This document shows positions 45,354-57,267 of a DNA stretch of 64,000 bases, piece after piece. The stretch is taken from contig NC_092020.1 of the NCBI RefSeq assembly GCF_042242105.1, forward strand, positions 5,177,501 to 5,241,500, in the 5' to 3' direction. Origin of the DNA: Pempheris klunzingeri. Its lineage: Eukaryota; Chordata; Actinopteri; Acropomatiformes; Pempheridae. The notes beneath the pieces are model-generated. The model made no database searches. It was not told the DNA's origin and saw nothing but the letters and a program-made list of their open reading frames with translations. Within the stretch, counting starts at the first letter, position 1. Each line of letters starts with the position of its first letter. Made by a program: the position numbers and the translations under genes.

Positions 45354-48300
45354 TTAGACTAGTCCAGTCTGTGTGTGCAGGTGTAAGGGGTACGGTTGGT
45401 AAAGCAGAGTTGATCCCCCCTGGGGTATGTAGTAGCTGCAGTAGCTGGGTTCTGCTAAATAGGGGGCACTGTGCTCGGCAAGGTATGGGGCAGGCTGGTA
45501 GAAGCATGTCACATGGTCTGTGTTAGGGATAATGTTCTGCTCTCCCAGAACTTTCAGTGCCAGCACTGTGATCATGTTCAGCGTCTGACGCCTCTCGTGT
45601 CCCATCAGACACACTGTGCTGTCGTCCACCACGCGACGCAGCGTCATCAGGTACTGGTACTTGCTTCTCTCCTCGCCGATAAAGTGGTTCTTCAAGTAGG
45701 ACAGGATCTTCCTCTGCTGCTCCTGCACGTCAGGGAAATCAATGAAAAAGCGCGAGCACATGTAGCGCTCCAGTGTCTTTATCTGAGTCTCGCTGGCCGG
45801 GCGGTAGTCCCTGACCAACAGGTTGCTGTATTTCAACAAGCCGCCGCCTCGAATCTCCTCAGGGTTCCTGGTAGCGATTAGGCGATAGCGCAGGTGGTCC
45901 ATGGCTGCCTCAAAGTCACCATACATGCTCTCTGCCAGGACCTCGACAGCGGGGACTGAGCCAGATGCCTGAGGACCGCTGCTCTGCTCAGGAATGTCTG
46001 TGGTTACCTCAGGGGCCTCTTTGTTCTCAGGCACAGAGCTGGATGCCTCATCAGCTTTTGGAGGGGCAGATTCCCCTGGGCCTCCACACTGAGAGTGAGG
46101 CAGCACATGGGAGGTGGAGCTCGGAATTGTGATTGGAAAGGAGACGGGCTCTGCAACCCGAGGCAATGATGAGATATGATCTTGTTCCGTTTTATCCTCC
46201 AACTGTAGGAGAGGAATTCCTGGCTGAGAGGAGGACTCTTTAATCTGCTCCTCGCTGTCTGTGTTCAGTATCAAAGGCTCCATGTCTGAAGATACCTGAG
46301 GTACAAGGTCCTCTGACTCCACCGGCGGAGTGAGGCAGAGGAGGGGAGGGCTGAGGCAGGGGGACGGGGGGCTAAGACAGAGTGGAGGAGGGCTGAGGCT
46401 GAGCATGGGAGGGGTGAGGTAAGGAGGTGAGCTGAGGCAGGATGAGGTAGGGCTGAAACTCAGGGGCGGAGAGCTGTAGCTGGTAGCAGGGCTGACGGTG
46501 CTCAGCATCGCAGATGAGAGGCAGTGAGGAGGAGGGGTCAGACACGGGGGAGGGCTGAGGCTGGGGGGCGAGGGAGTGAAGCAGGGAGGGGAAAGGCTGA
46601 GTATGGGAGGGGTGAGGCAGGAAACAGGAGGGGTGACACAGTGGGAGGAGGAGGGTGAGCTGAGTGTGGTCTCCTGTGGGCTGCCGTTTGGCTGATTCAA
46701 GTCGGTCTTTTTGGTCCGTGGTTCTCCGTTTTCATCTTCATCGCTGAGCTCAACTTCTGAGGTATGTACCGGTTCTGGGGTGTCTGAGCTGGACACGTCG
46801 GTGTGGGAAACTAACGGGTCCACTGAGTCAAGAGGCTCTGATTGTTTGGGTGCAGGGACAGTTTCTCTCAGGGAGGACTGGCTTTGCTCATCTGGAGCCA
46901 CATGTGTAGATGGTGTCTCATTCGGGCTCTGAACACTGGTCTCACACGACCCCTCTGTAAGGGGCTGAGAGGACGATGGCTCTTGAGGTAAAGCAGACAT
47001 GGGATCCGCAGCACAGGTGGAGATTATATCAGGGGCTGGATCAGGAGCTGGGGCCAGGTCGGGGTTTGAAGCTAGGTTAGTGGAAGGGTCGGGTTGAGGC
47101 CCAGGGTTTGTTTCAGTACAGACACTGGTTGCTGGGGTAGCTGTGGGTTCTGGACTGTGGGCGGCTGGATTTGGGTTAAAGGCTACCTCAGGGTCAGGGC
47201 TGGGGCAGGGATTTGGATCTGGACAGGACGCTGTGACCGGTTCGCTCTCAGAGACTGTACTGGGGTAAAGATTGGTTGGGACCTTCCTACACATCCTCCG
47301 GGGAGGTTTGGGAGAGGAGTGTTTGAGCACCACCATGTGAGACAGTCTATCTGAGGCCTTACAAGAGGGAGGAGAGGAGGTCTTTTTGTCAGAGACAAGG
47401 CTGGGTGGTGCAGCTAAAATATCCTGAGTATCTGGAGGGCTGACGGTAGGTGTCTTATCTGAGTTATCTGTGTGTAGTGTGCTGTGAATCTCCAGTGTAT
47501 CCTGTGTGTCAGTAAGCTGTGTGTTGTGAAGTGTAAGAGATATGGAAGAGGTGGAGCAGGAACAATCGATACCCTGTGTGTCTTCTACATTTCTTGCTTC
47601 TGATGCTAAAATCTCTTCTGCCACCTCACTTATTTCCGTGCCGTTTTTCCTTTCTGCTTGTCCCTCTGTCTCTGTTGCTACTTTTCTGTCGTCTGCGAAC
47701 TGTGTCTCTGTCTCTGCATGTGAGGATGTGCAGGAGTCTGGGGCAGACACGTGTGTTTCATCTTCCTCGTTGCTTCTCTGCTCCTCACTGAAACACTTGG
47801 GGGAGTCTGTGCTGTGCCGGTCTTCTGCCACGTTTGGAGACTCTGGCTGGGTTTCGTTTGAGTTTTCTGGCGGCTGGGGCTGCCCCGTCTGCTCTGTGAG
47901 TTCTGTCTGTTGGTCGGGGCATTTTGTGTGGTCGGACTGTTCTTTCTGGACAGAGAGCTCCGTGTGATGTGACTGAGCTGGTCGCTGGCCACCGTCAGGC
48001 TGGGTCTGCTCTGACTCTTCTACCGTCGCTGAGCCTTTGGTCTTCTCCGACAGCTCTGGTTCGTGTCTGAGTTCAGTCTGAGTTGGTGGTTCACCTTCAT
48101 CAGAGGTTTGTTCCCTCTCTGACTGGAGGCTTAGAGACGTCTGGTCACACAAGTCTGTCTCGTTCAAGTTTTCTCTGTGATCTGATGCTTCTTTCAGCTC
48201 TACGGGTGTTTTCTCTTTGTTGTCTTTTTCAACTTGGGAGCGCTTCGTCTGGTTTGAGTGTTCAGTTTGTTGTGAGAGTTCTGTTTTTTCAGTCACCTCA

Positions 48301-49423
48301 TCGCTCTGCTCTGTCTGGCTGATCTGAGCCCCCTCCTTGTCTTTAGTAGTGGACCTCTCTGTTTCTGGAGCGGCAGCCTGTTGAGAGGGACAGTCTTTGT
48401 TCTGATTCTCTGCGGGCTGGTCCTTTAGATCAACGGCATTATGTTTGTGCTGTGACTCCTGCTGCATGTAGGACTCCAGGAGACGGTCCAGAATGATCTG
48501 GAAGGAGTCGACGCTGAACTCAAACTGCCGCCTCAGAACGCTCACAAATTTGAGCTCCAGGTTTTTGCCGCTGTTGTTTGAGAGCGAGATGAGGCTCCAG
48601 CGGTCGTGCTCATTGAAGACCTTGACCATTTTCTGGACGTAGGCTTCCTTCATTGTAGCGCTGCTGATCCGCTCCCTGTTGACCCCGGCGGGCAGGCAGT
48701 CCAGCAAGCAGCCCAGCACGGATTCTTTGATCACCTGGGGGGAGGAAGAGTTCAACAACATGACAGCTACAACTAATGACTGCAATCTGAGTGCAATTTT
48801 GATTGTATCACTGAACTAATACTGTGATTCTCTTGTGGGTTATTTTCTGTATAACACACTTAAAGATATAAGAACCAGTACTATTGATTCAGCCTTATGT
48901 AAGATGTTAGAATTAAATTATGAGTGGGGTTATGATAACATCATTATCAATATATCACCACAAAAATGAACTCTAGAGACAGTAGAGATTCAGTGCCGGC
49001 TACCAGATAATACAGCAGAATGAATGCTGGTTAATGCAGGGGACTGAACCTTATTGCTAAACTCTGCATTGCATTGGGCTTTTTCCTATTCCTAAACTAA
49101 CAGTGCAGTAATCATACCTGGAACTCCTCCTGACTGGGCAACTCCACTCCAAAGATGATGTCCAGGTCCTTGCAGCTCGTTCCGTTGTCTCGGACGAGGA
49201 CGTGGCTGGCTGTGGAGCCGTTCAGACGGACATCTCGCACAGTGATTCCCTGCCTCTGCAGCCTGGCCCGCACTGCTATGATGATGTCCCGGGGACGCAG
49301 CTCCAGCGTGGGAAAGTTCCCGCGGCCGTGGATTGGAACCACCTCCGACAGAACCTGATGGAGGACCTCCACCTGCTCGGTGTTCAGGCTGTGGAACCGC
49401 TGGCTGGATTTGGTTTCAGACAT
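45354..49423 (-). CDS. tent5d: TENT5-family non-canonical poly(A) polymerase with a giant loop insertion (TENT5D locus)
   Basis: Two coding exons, 49423-49118 and 48734-45354, phase 0, give 1228 residues; family members are 390-440. TENT5 enzymes extend poly(A) tails of mRNAs for secreted and ER-targeted proteins. Seen: [16 protein letters not shown]-type start ([16 protein letters not shown], 29-44), nucleotidyltransferase GS at 69-70, catalytic pair D86/D88 in KDLDIIF, third acidic residue E162 in [27 protein letters not shown], and after the insert [56 protein letters not shown] and YQPAPYLAE. Residues 196-1031 (about nt 48452-45948) are an unbroken low-complexity insert where other members have about 15 residues: first Gln/Thr/Glu-rich, then a basic patch ([14 protein letters not shown]), then Pro-rich 'LSPPxCLTPP' units. 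Without it the protein is about 392 residues, TENT5D-sized. Paralogue choice rests on neighbours sh3bgrl and hmgn. Confidence 0.92.
45948..48452 (-). other. Coding insert of about 835 codons inside tent5
   Basis: Continuous with both flanking enzyme parts in one frame and lacking stops. Composition changes along it: nt 48450-47400 Gln/Thr/Glu/Ser-rich with loosely repeated 'TE.SxQTE' units; 47340-47280 a conserved-looking basic/proline patch; 47250-46680 Pro/Asp/Asn/Ser-rich ('PDPNPxPxPDP'); 46650-46330 about fifteen 'LSPP/CLTPP' units; 46320-45950 acidic Ser/Glu-rich. Predicted disordered. No clean GT donor and AG acceptor are placed so as to remove it whole; the nearest acceptor-like site is CTGGCAG at about 45943. 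Confidence 0.85.
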
Positions 49424-49514
49424 GCTGCTGCCCTAGAGGGAGCGAGGAAGGACCAAAATGAGAGTTTATTACAAGTCCTCTACAAAATGTGCTATGTGTT
49501 TAACTCTCTCGCTG

Positions 49515-49516
<2 letters not shown>

Positions 49517-49548
<32 letters not shown>
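49517..49548. repeat. (CA)n microsatellite in tent5 intron
   Basis: About 16 CA units just upstream of the first tent5 coding exon. Confidence 0.95.
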
Positions 49549-49550
<2 letters not shown>

Positions 49551-51766
49551 TGCACTCACTCGCACTCATATGCACACTCCCTGCCAGTCTGCTGTCTGCA
49601 AGTCACAGCTTGGCTGACAGCTTTTCCACAATGCTAATGTAACTGCTGTGTTGACAAGCTGACACATGGAGCGAGCCACATAGATGTACTCTGCATAAAT
49701 ATTCTCCCACTGCTCAACCAGATCACAACAAATTAAGAGGAAGTGTTTGACTGGAATCACAAAATCTGAAACACATTACAGTATTTGTTGCCCAGTACTT
49801 TATCACATCAGTTAGTCCCTTCGGATACAATATCTGGCTCACTTCTGTGGAAAACATTTCACCGAATGACAAATAAAAACATACTTAAAGTCAATTATTG
49901 TGTACAATAAAAGAATAATAACAACAATGATAATAATTACATGTAAAGCCAGAATAAATCTTTGTTTATTGATTGTTTCCACCAGAGGAGCAAGGGTTAA
50001 GGTGAATGAGTCATCACCAGCAGACTGCATTAATCACACCAACGTCACTAATTAAAGACACACATCTGTTTTTGTGTGTGCAGCACATGATGTGTATACA
50101 TTACAAACAATCACTCCCACACACACTGATGGGAGTGCACTCGAGCTTTTATATAACATCTTTGTAAATTGGAACAAATTGGAACAAAGTGGGATTTAAT
50201 ATCAGCCAATTATTTTTTTGTTTTGCTCTCACACGTGTAATCCTCTGCAGCCTCTGCATCCAAACTCCATCAATCAATCTATACGGACTAGACGCGTTTT
50301 TCAATAAAACCAGACAACACTTTCCTAACCAAGGCAGTCAGTCTGTTATGTGAAGGAGTGTGTGATTGTGGGTGCATGCAGAAGTCTTTCAGGGAATGAG
50401 TGCTCATGTTTGAGTGTGCTGCTGTGGTTCATAGCAGCCCATTATGATCTATTGTTTGCTTTAATCAATAGATGTCACTCAGTGCTACAGCTGAATGCTG
50501 CTGATTGCTATGATTTGTCAATACCAGCAGGGTAAACATTGGGATACTAATGAGCAGTAATAGGATGGTCTTTGCTTGCAGTTTGTCAGGCATCAGAGAG
50601 CTATACTCTGTATCAACCACAAACAATCTATTATAGGGAGTGTTTAGAAATCACACATTTCAACAAACACTATAAAGAACACCTGCAAAGCTACTAAAGA
50701 CAACCTCTCTATATAAGAACTGACTTTGCTTACCAGAAGACAAAGAAGTTGAGTCTGAGAACACAAAGCTCCTGAATAAACTGCTGTGGATGAGACATCT
50801 GTCTGTGCCCCGCTTCAAAAAAGGATGAACTTGCAAGTTGCAAGAAAAATAAACATAACAATCACACATCCAGAGGCGATAAACAGAGTTCCAGATGTTG
50901 ACAGTGACCATATGTACAAAGAAACAATGTGCTGAGGAGGCAGAGAGGCACTGCGGGACTGTTTTCCAGCTAGCCCCTGTATCTCCCCCTCCCCTTTCGC
51001 ACTCTTCTGCAAACTTGCAGCCTGAGTGACTCATCCAGGCGTATCGGCTCAGCTCGCACATAATCTATGGCCACTGAAAACCCAACAAAATCTGAGACTC
51101 TCATGTACACAGGACTCAGTTTACAACAAACACAAGCAATAATGCTCTGTAAACTTAGGTTGCTGTCTGGAGTATAAAATCTATAAAGTAGTATTCAGGA
51201 GGAAAAAAACAATTCTGTCTTATGAGCCTCATGTATAGAAAACTCTGCCCTGTATGTGATGTGCTATACTATACTATACTATACTATACTATACTGAGTA
51301 TCTATACTTTTTAAAATTTACGTTGACCTTGTGTGTGTTCAAATATTCTGTTTTGGAGTTCTATTCACTTAAACTATTGTGATCAACTATGGTTGATACT
51401 GAAATAGCAGGTAACAGCTCAGTATTTGCTGTTACCTGCTATGTCTTGTACACAGAGACTCTGTGTAAAACATGTGGAATCTAAAATGTTAGAGCTAAAA
51501 CTTGTGGAGATTATAGTTTGCCTTCTGCCCACTGGTGCCCAGTCCTTCACTGGAGCTGATCCAGGGACCTGCTGACTTCCACTGCGCCCTGCTGGTCTCC
51601 GCTCTGATCGCCTCATCACGCACTTCCTCACTCCTGAGATACCAGGTGAGAGCAATTAACCGCAATTAAGAGCCTGGCAGGGCGAAGGGCCGGATTCATC
51701 ACCAGATACTGATGTGGGGGGGAGAAAAAGTGAATTATCCAACTTGACAGAGCTGAAGGTTCTTAC
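49549..51766. other. tent5 5' UTR intron, no other feature
   Basis: The first coding exon begins after an acceptor (CTCTAG) at 49433; the upstream donor is at 51766. Between them I see AT-rich sequence and a (TATAC)n pentanucleotide tract at 51264-51295, but no gene. Confidence 0.5.
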
Positions 51767-52090
51767 CTGTTGCTGTGGCTTTTACGGGAGCGGCTGGCTC
51801 CGGGCTCGACAGCAGAAGTGAACCTCGAGTATCCGCCGAGCTTCGGGTCCGGTGTGCGTGCGTGTGTGTCTTACGCGTGGGTTTGTTTTTCTTGAGAAGT
51901 CCCTACCCACTCCGGTCAGGCTCGGTGCTGAAGCGGCTCTGTCCCCTAAAAGGCATGTGAGGCTGGAATGTGCGCGCGAGTTCATTCGGGCGCTGTCCAG
52001 GAGCCCGCGTGGTGCTGAAATGAAGACAGGAACGAGTCCTCGCGCTCTTGTTTTCTCCTCCGGCCGCCCGGAGCGTAACGCAGTTTCCAT
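51767..52090 (-). other. Probable non-coding first exon and promoter of tent5
   Basis: A consensus donor (CAACAG/GTAAGA on the minus strand) ends a CpG-rich block running up to about 52090. It splices in good register to the 49432 acceptor nine bases before the start codon. The upstream limit is a guess from composition; a long (TG)n tract follows at 52124. Confidence 0.5.
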
Positions 52091-52121
52091 AGCGACCTGC
52101 CGTCATTCAGTTATGACTGGG

Positions 52122-52123
<2 letters not shown>

Positions 52124-52178
<55 letters not shown>
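52124..52178. repeat. (TG)n microsatellite
   Basis: About 27 uninterrupted TG units between tent5 and chmp1b. Confidence 0.95.
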
Positions 52179-52181
<3 letters not shown>

Positions 52182-53648
52182 ACGGTCACAACAATATTGC
52201 AGAAGTTGTGTGTCGTGGTGGTGGCGCGTGGGGCGATAACAGGTGTAGTGCGTGTGCCACCGCCATGTGTGACCGTGTTAAAAATAAAAGTTTATGAGGC
52301 AAATTCAGAACCGAGAGACGGAACCTTTTAGCTGCGCACTGACAGACTCTCGGGGTTATTATGACAAAAGTGAGGCACTTTATTGTCCGCCTGCTCTGCA
52401 GTATAAATGGGAGATAAAATGGTATAAAATCACCTGAAATGTGACCCCAGCCTGGGCTGGTTGTTGGAGCCAGGAGTTTTTACGTTTGGGTTACGCAGTT
52501 AGGGAAACCGCCTCGGGCTGCTGTTAAAGATAATAAGCTATAGTTTTGGAGGGAGCATTTCTCCTCGTTCACATCATTAGACCTACATGTCTGGTGCTGC
52601 GTCCATACACAGTATCAGCCGTTACAGTATGAGTCATCCAGGCTGCTCCCTCCCCCTGACCCAGCCGTTAATCCCCCCAACCCCCTCGTCGGCTGGCCGG
52701 ACCAGAGCCCCCCTCTCCGGACCACCGACGACCCTGTTTGTCCCCAGAGGAGCGGCTCCAGATGTTACACACTCGCTGATGCACCAGAAATAAAGTGAGA
52801 AACATGATTGAAAGCGATAAGGCAAACAGCGCGCGGCTCCGTAGAAAAGGTCAATTTACTCCTTCACCGTGAAAAGCACAGATGACGTCACTAGACGTGC
52901 ACCACAACCCACCGATACCGGGTACCATCCCGGGTACAAACTATTTTTAGCCCGGATGGAACTTGTCTGCTACGGACACGCGCTTGTCCACTCCTCGAAC
53001 GGTCGTGACGTGGGAGGCGCGCGCGTGCGAAATCGTGACCGTGTGACGACGGTGAAAGGTCGACAGGAGAGGCAGCGAGAGGGTCCGAAGACACAGATGA
53101 GTCAAGATGGTTCATTCATTTATGTGCGGCCACATGTTTGTGGGCCCAGCCGTCATTCTAGCGAAGGTCAAATCATATATCATCTGTCCCATGGACCCAT
53201 CTGTCTAATGTTGTGCTTATTTATTTATAATTAACCCATGAATGACTCGGCATATAATACAAAACCGCCAAAAAAATACGTAGGGAAATGTGAGTCAGTA
53301 CTACTGCGCATGCGTCTCATGAGAGACGCCTACTTTTCAAGATCTTACAATCTATTTATTTATTTATCCGTACCTGGACAGACTACAAAAGCTCTACCGA
53401 GGGAAAGCTATTTTGCAGCAATTACAAGTCAGTAGTCTTCACTTCAAGACTAAAGCGAAACTGCAGCGATTCCTGCAAGCAAATGCGGAAGTAGGCAGAG
53501 GGGAATCATCTTGCCTCGCTACAGTGGCGGATGTACATTAGCTTGAAAAAGTCCCATTAAACAACTGTTGGAAACAAGTGTGGCTGGATGCTGATTTGTG
53601 TCTGTGCATAACCAGACTGGGTGTCTGTCTCAGAAAGAGAGCTTCAGC
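52179..53648. promoter_or_regulatory. Intergenic promoter region of chmp1b (head to head with tent5)
   Basis: Patchily CpG-rich. Carries the NRF1 palindrome TGCGCATGCG (53305-53314) and an ETS-type GCGGAAGT (53485-53492), 340 and 160 bases above the chmp1b start codon. Both are typical of housekeeping TATA-less promoters. Confidence 0.5.
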
Positions 53649-56600
53649 ATGTCGAACATGGAGAGTATCCTTTCCTGTGCAGTCCAACCTGCATAACGGT
53701 AGATACAGTAGCCTGGCAGGGGCACTAGCTAGCTAAACCAAAGCTGGGTTTGGTAGCTAGTCCTGTCAAGCATTAGTTAGCTTGTAACTTCAGTCCAGTC
53801 ATTCAGTGATGAATTAAAACATTAGCTAGCTCACTTCTGTAACTAGTTAGATGACTGGTTGTTATGTCTTTACTTATTGAAGAAAGGTAATTTTTTTGTT
53901 GCCTGCACTGAGTTGGGTTGATTTAGCTCAACGTCTTTGAGTACTTTAGCTCATCTTCAGTATGATTTATTATCACACTAAAATAAAGCATCCCTTGACC
54001 AGCCATACAGAACACTTGTTCAACCTCAAGTTTGCTGCCAAGGACCTACAGCGCAACTCCAAGAAATGTGACAAAGAGGAAAAGGCAGAGAAGAATAAAG
54101 TGAAGCAGGTTGGCCTGATAGATTGTGGATTCACTAGAGAGCAGGATTCAGGAACAAGCTATTGCCTATATAAGGTGTGTGTGTTCATTCACATTTCCTG
54201 TGTTTCTCAGGCTATTCAGAAGGGGAATATGGAGGCAGCCAGGATCCATGCGGAGAATGCCATCCGTCAGAAGCATCAGTCCATTAACTTCCTGAGGATG
54301 AGTGCACGGGTGGACGCTGTGGCTTCTAGGGTCCAGACTGCTGTCACCATGAGCCAGGTCAGGACTGCAGGTCAATGGTTTGTAGAAGACCCGCCATGTT
54401 TTCTATTGTTACATAGAGCGGGTAGATTTCAACAGGTGAAAACATACCTAACACATTTACTGCAGTCAGTTACATCAGGATTATTTCAGGATAAGCTCCT
54501 AGTCTGGGTACTTACTGATATCTTTTAGCAAGAGAAAGGTTTATACTGTCTGCTGTAATGGAAAATCAGCACCACCACAAATGATAAGTCCATCATGTAT
54601 CTGACCTTAAGATATTTCACATTTAATATCACTTGCCTGGTCAACATTGCAATAGTAGAAAGGAGGGCAGGAGATGTGGAACAAAGGCCTCTAGCTAGAT
54701 GCAAAGCAGGGACATAGTGTTTTATAGTCAGCGTCTTAACATGTAAGCCTCCGGGGCGCCCAATGCTGTAACTCAAAACAGCACACCCAGTAGACACCCA
54801 CCTCATTAACCTATCTGCCTCCTTGGTAGATATCTATAGACTGACATGACTCACATGGCTTCTACATGTTAGTAGTTACGCTGGTGTAATATGTTATACG
54901 CATATATACCAGATATTTCACTGTGCATGTAGTTTTCTTAAGTGCATATGTCAACAGCTACATCTTACTTCTGAAGAGCTGCATAGTGTAACTATTACAG
55001 GCTAAAAACTCCAAAGTAGTTTTTCCTTAAGATTCACTTAGTCAAAAGTCACACACAAAGGAGACAGAGGGAGTGAGAGTGAGCGAAAAAAAAGCAAGCA
55101 GACATGCAAACAAAAAGCCACCAATTACGTAATGTCATTAGATGTGCTTCAGACTTTAGGCTTTTAGCTTCTCGCTCTTCTGAGAGTGGCAGCCTCTTTA
55201 AATTGCGTTAATTTAGGTTCACTGTAGAACAGGCATCATTTCATAGAATAGAACTTAATAGTGTCTATAGAAATGGAAGCACAGTGTGAGATTGTGTCAC
55301 TGAAAAACACCTCTTAGATCTGCTGTATGTTGTTGTAATACTGCGCCCGTCTCATAAAACATGAACACAATGGCGTTAATAATAAACCTCTGTACCATAA
55401 TTTGGCCAACTATTGATAGATTGGCTGACAAGATTACTCTTTATTCTTGAAGTCTGAGGGATGCTTTTATGAAGAGAGCCAGTCATGACAAAGTATCTGG
55501 TTTAGAAGGTAAAAGTGACACCTAGTGGGAGTATAAGGATGCAGCAGTCAAAGCTTCCCCATCTCAACTGCCATCTCCCTGTCTGACTTCAAATACACTG
55601 ATCCTCTTTTCAGTCACAGCAAATCAGACGGGTAAAATGTGAGAAGACTACAGAAGCTTCAGCATTTTATTTATACGTGTTTTATTTGCCCAGGTATCTA
55701 AATCCATGTCTGGAGTGGTGAAGTCTATGGATGCTACACTGAAAAGCATGAACTTGGAGAAGGTAAAAAGCTAATATAAGCACACACGGACACACACACA
55801 CACAAACAAAGTGAAACATAATATGTTATCATTTTCTGTATCGACCCTTCTCTTCAGATCTCTGCATTAATGGACAAGTTTGAAAATCAATTTGAAACTC
55901 TAGATGTGCAGACGGCGCAGATGGACGACACAATGAGCAGCACCACCACTCTGACAACACCTCAGGTAGTAAGCACTGTGCTCTCAGAGCCAGGGGAGAG
56001 CCAGGGGAGACCAAGGCTGGCTTAATAATTCAAAAACTGAATCATCTAAACACATGTTTTTGAAATTTCTGTCTCCTTGGTTGGTCCCTAGAATGAAGTG
56101 GATATGCTGCTGCATGAGATGGCTGATGAAACAGGGTGAGTACACAAATACAACAGTAATAACAACAGAAAACATAAAAGATAAACGTAAATGCAGAGGA
56201 TTTAAGAAAAAACACACTTACATATGTATTAAACTTTTGAAAAATAAGACATGATGAATAAGTTGTAGTAAAAGCTTTAATATATAACGCTCATTTAAAA
56301 ATGTAGGAAGTGATCTCTGTCAGTGTTTACAAGGCTTCCTTGTAACACTAAAAGATCATTAAGATTAATGCTACAATTTCAAAGATGCTGTGTTGTGAGC
56401 TCAGAGAGAATTTAATATCCCCATTATGTCGATTTTCTGTAAGCAGCCGAGCAGAAATGACAGAGAAACTGTTCCCGTGTTTTCTAGGTTGGATCTTAAC
56501 CTGCAGCTTCCTCCAGGCCAGACTTCCTCTCTGGCTTCATCTGTGGCATCATCAGAGCAGGTAACACATCCACTGTTATCATGAAGTTAGCGCTACGTCG

Positions 56601-57267
56601 GGGGCTACATCCCACAAACAAAACTCACTTTATCTTTATTGTCCCCGGCGGTCTCATTGGTACTTATGAACCAGCGTCGCACAAATGGAAATTTAAAGTG
56701 ATACTCAACTGAAACACTCACTCGAAATATGTGCATTATGTAGGTTCTGGTGTTGACATGTTTCGCAGTTAACAAAAGTCCACAGAAACGGCTGAACAAT
56801 GACTGTTTGGAACATTTCGATCATACGGCTTGGCAGTAAGGAGGGTTATGTGGCAGGAATTGTCTGAGTCGTTCCTAAAGATGTGATGAATCCATTGTAA
56901 CCAGCACAACTCAAGCTGAACGCAGCCTCTGTTTGTGAAGGAACTTTATGCCTTCCCCTTTCAAACCTACAAGGGCTGAGTGATGCCCTGAGAAGTATCA
57001 CTTTACGTGCAATTTCTAGAGCTGCCCCACTGACCGTCTTAAACCTGGAAGGGTCTTTACAGCCACTAATACTCTGATAGAAGAAAGATCTTTTGGGTTT
57101 AAAAAGCTTGAAATATTTGTCTCAAAATATTGGGACTGCTGCTGTTTCAAAGACCAGTGCAGTTATACCTTTGGCTTTATCCTCCCCTGTCTGTTTTACC
57201 TGTTCTGTGCTGTTGTCAGGATGAGCTCTCCCAGAGGCTGTCCAAGCTGCGCGACCAGGTGTCATAA
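53649..57267 (+). CDS. chmp1b: CHMP1B, ESCRT-III subunit
   Basis: Eight coding exons: 53649-53664, 54011-54108, 54211-54357, 55694-55762, 55858-55965, 56092-56135, 56488-56560 and 57220-57267, giving 200 residues (human 199). The first exon encodes only MSNME plus one base; the join gives [20 protein letters not shown]. Conserved blocks: [95 protein letters not shown]. The C-terminal [14 protein letters not shown] is the MIM1 helix that binds MIT domains of VPS4 and spastin. It polymerises with IST1 on membranes in endosomal sorting, abscission and tubule scission. Exon 1's donor (GTATCC) is weak but gives the only correct join. Human CHMP1B is intronless, so this gene represents the intron-bearing ancestral form. 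Confidence 0.96.

Noticed and set aside
45948-48452. TENT5 insert as a retained intron rather than coding sequence
   Set aside because: An open frame of about 835 codons in register with both flanks, with protein-like composition blocks, is very unlikely for an intron, and no strong donor sits near its start. Not fully excluded; RNA evidence would settle it.
51852-52331. 159-codon plus-strand open frame over the tent5 first exon
   Set aside because: CpG-rich promoter plus a TG repeat; antisense to the inferred 5' UTR and without homology.
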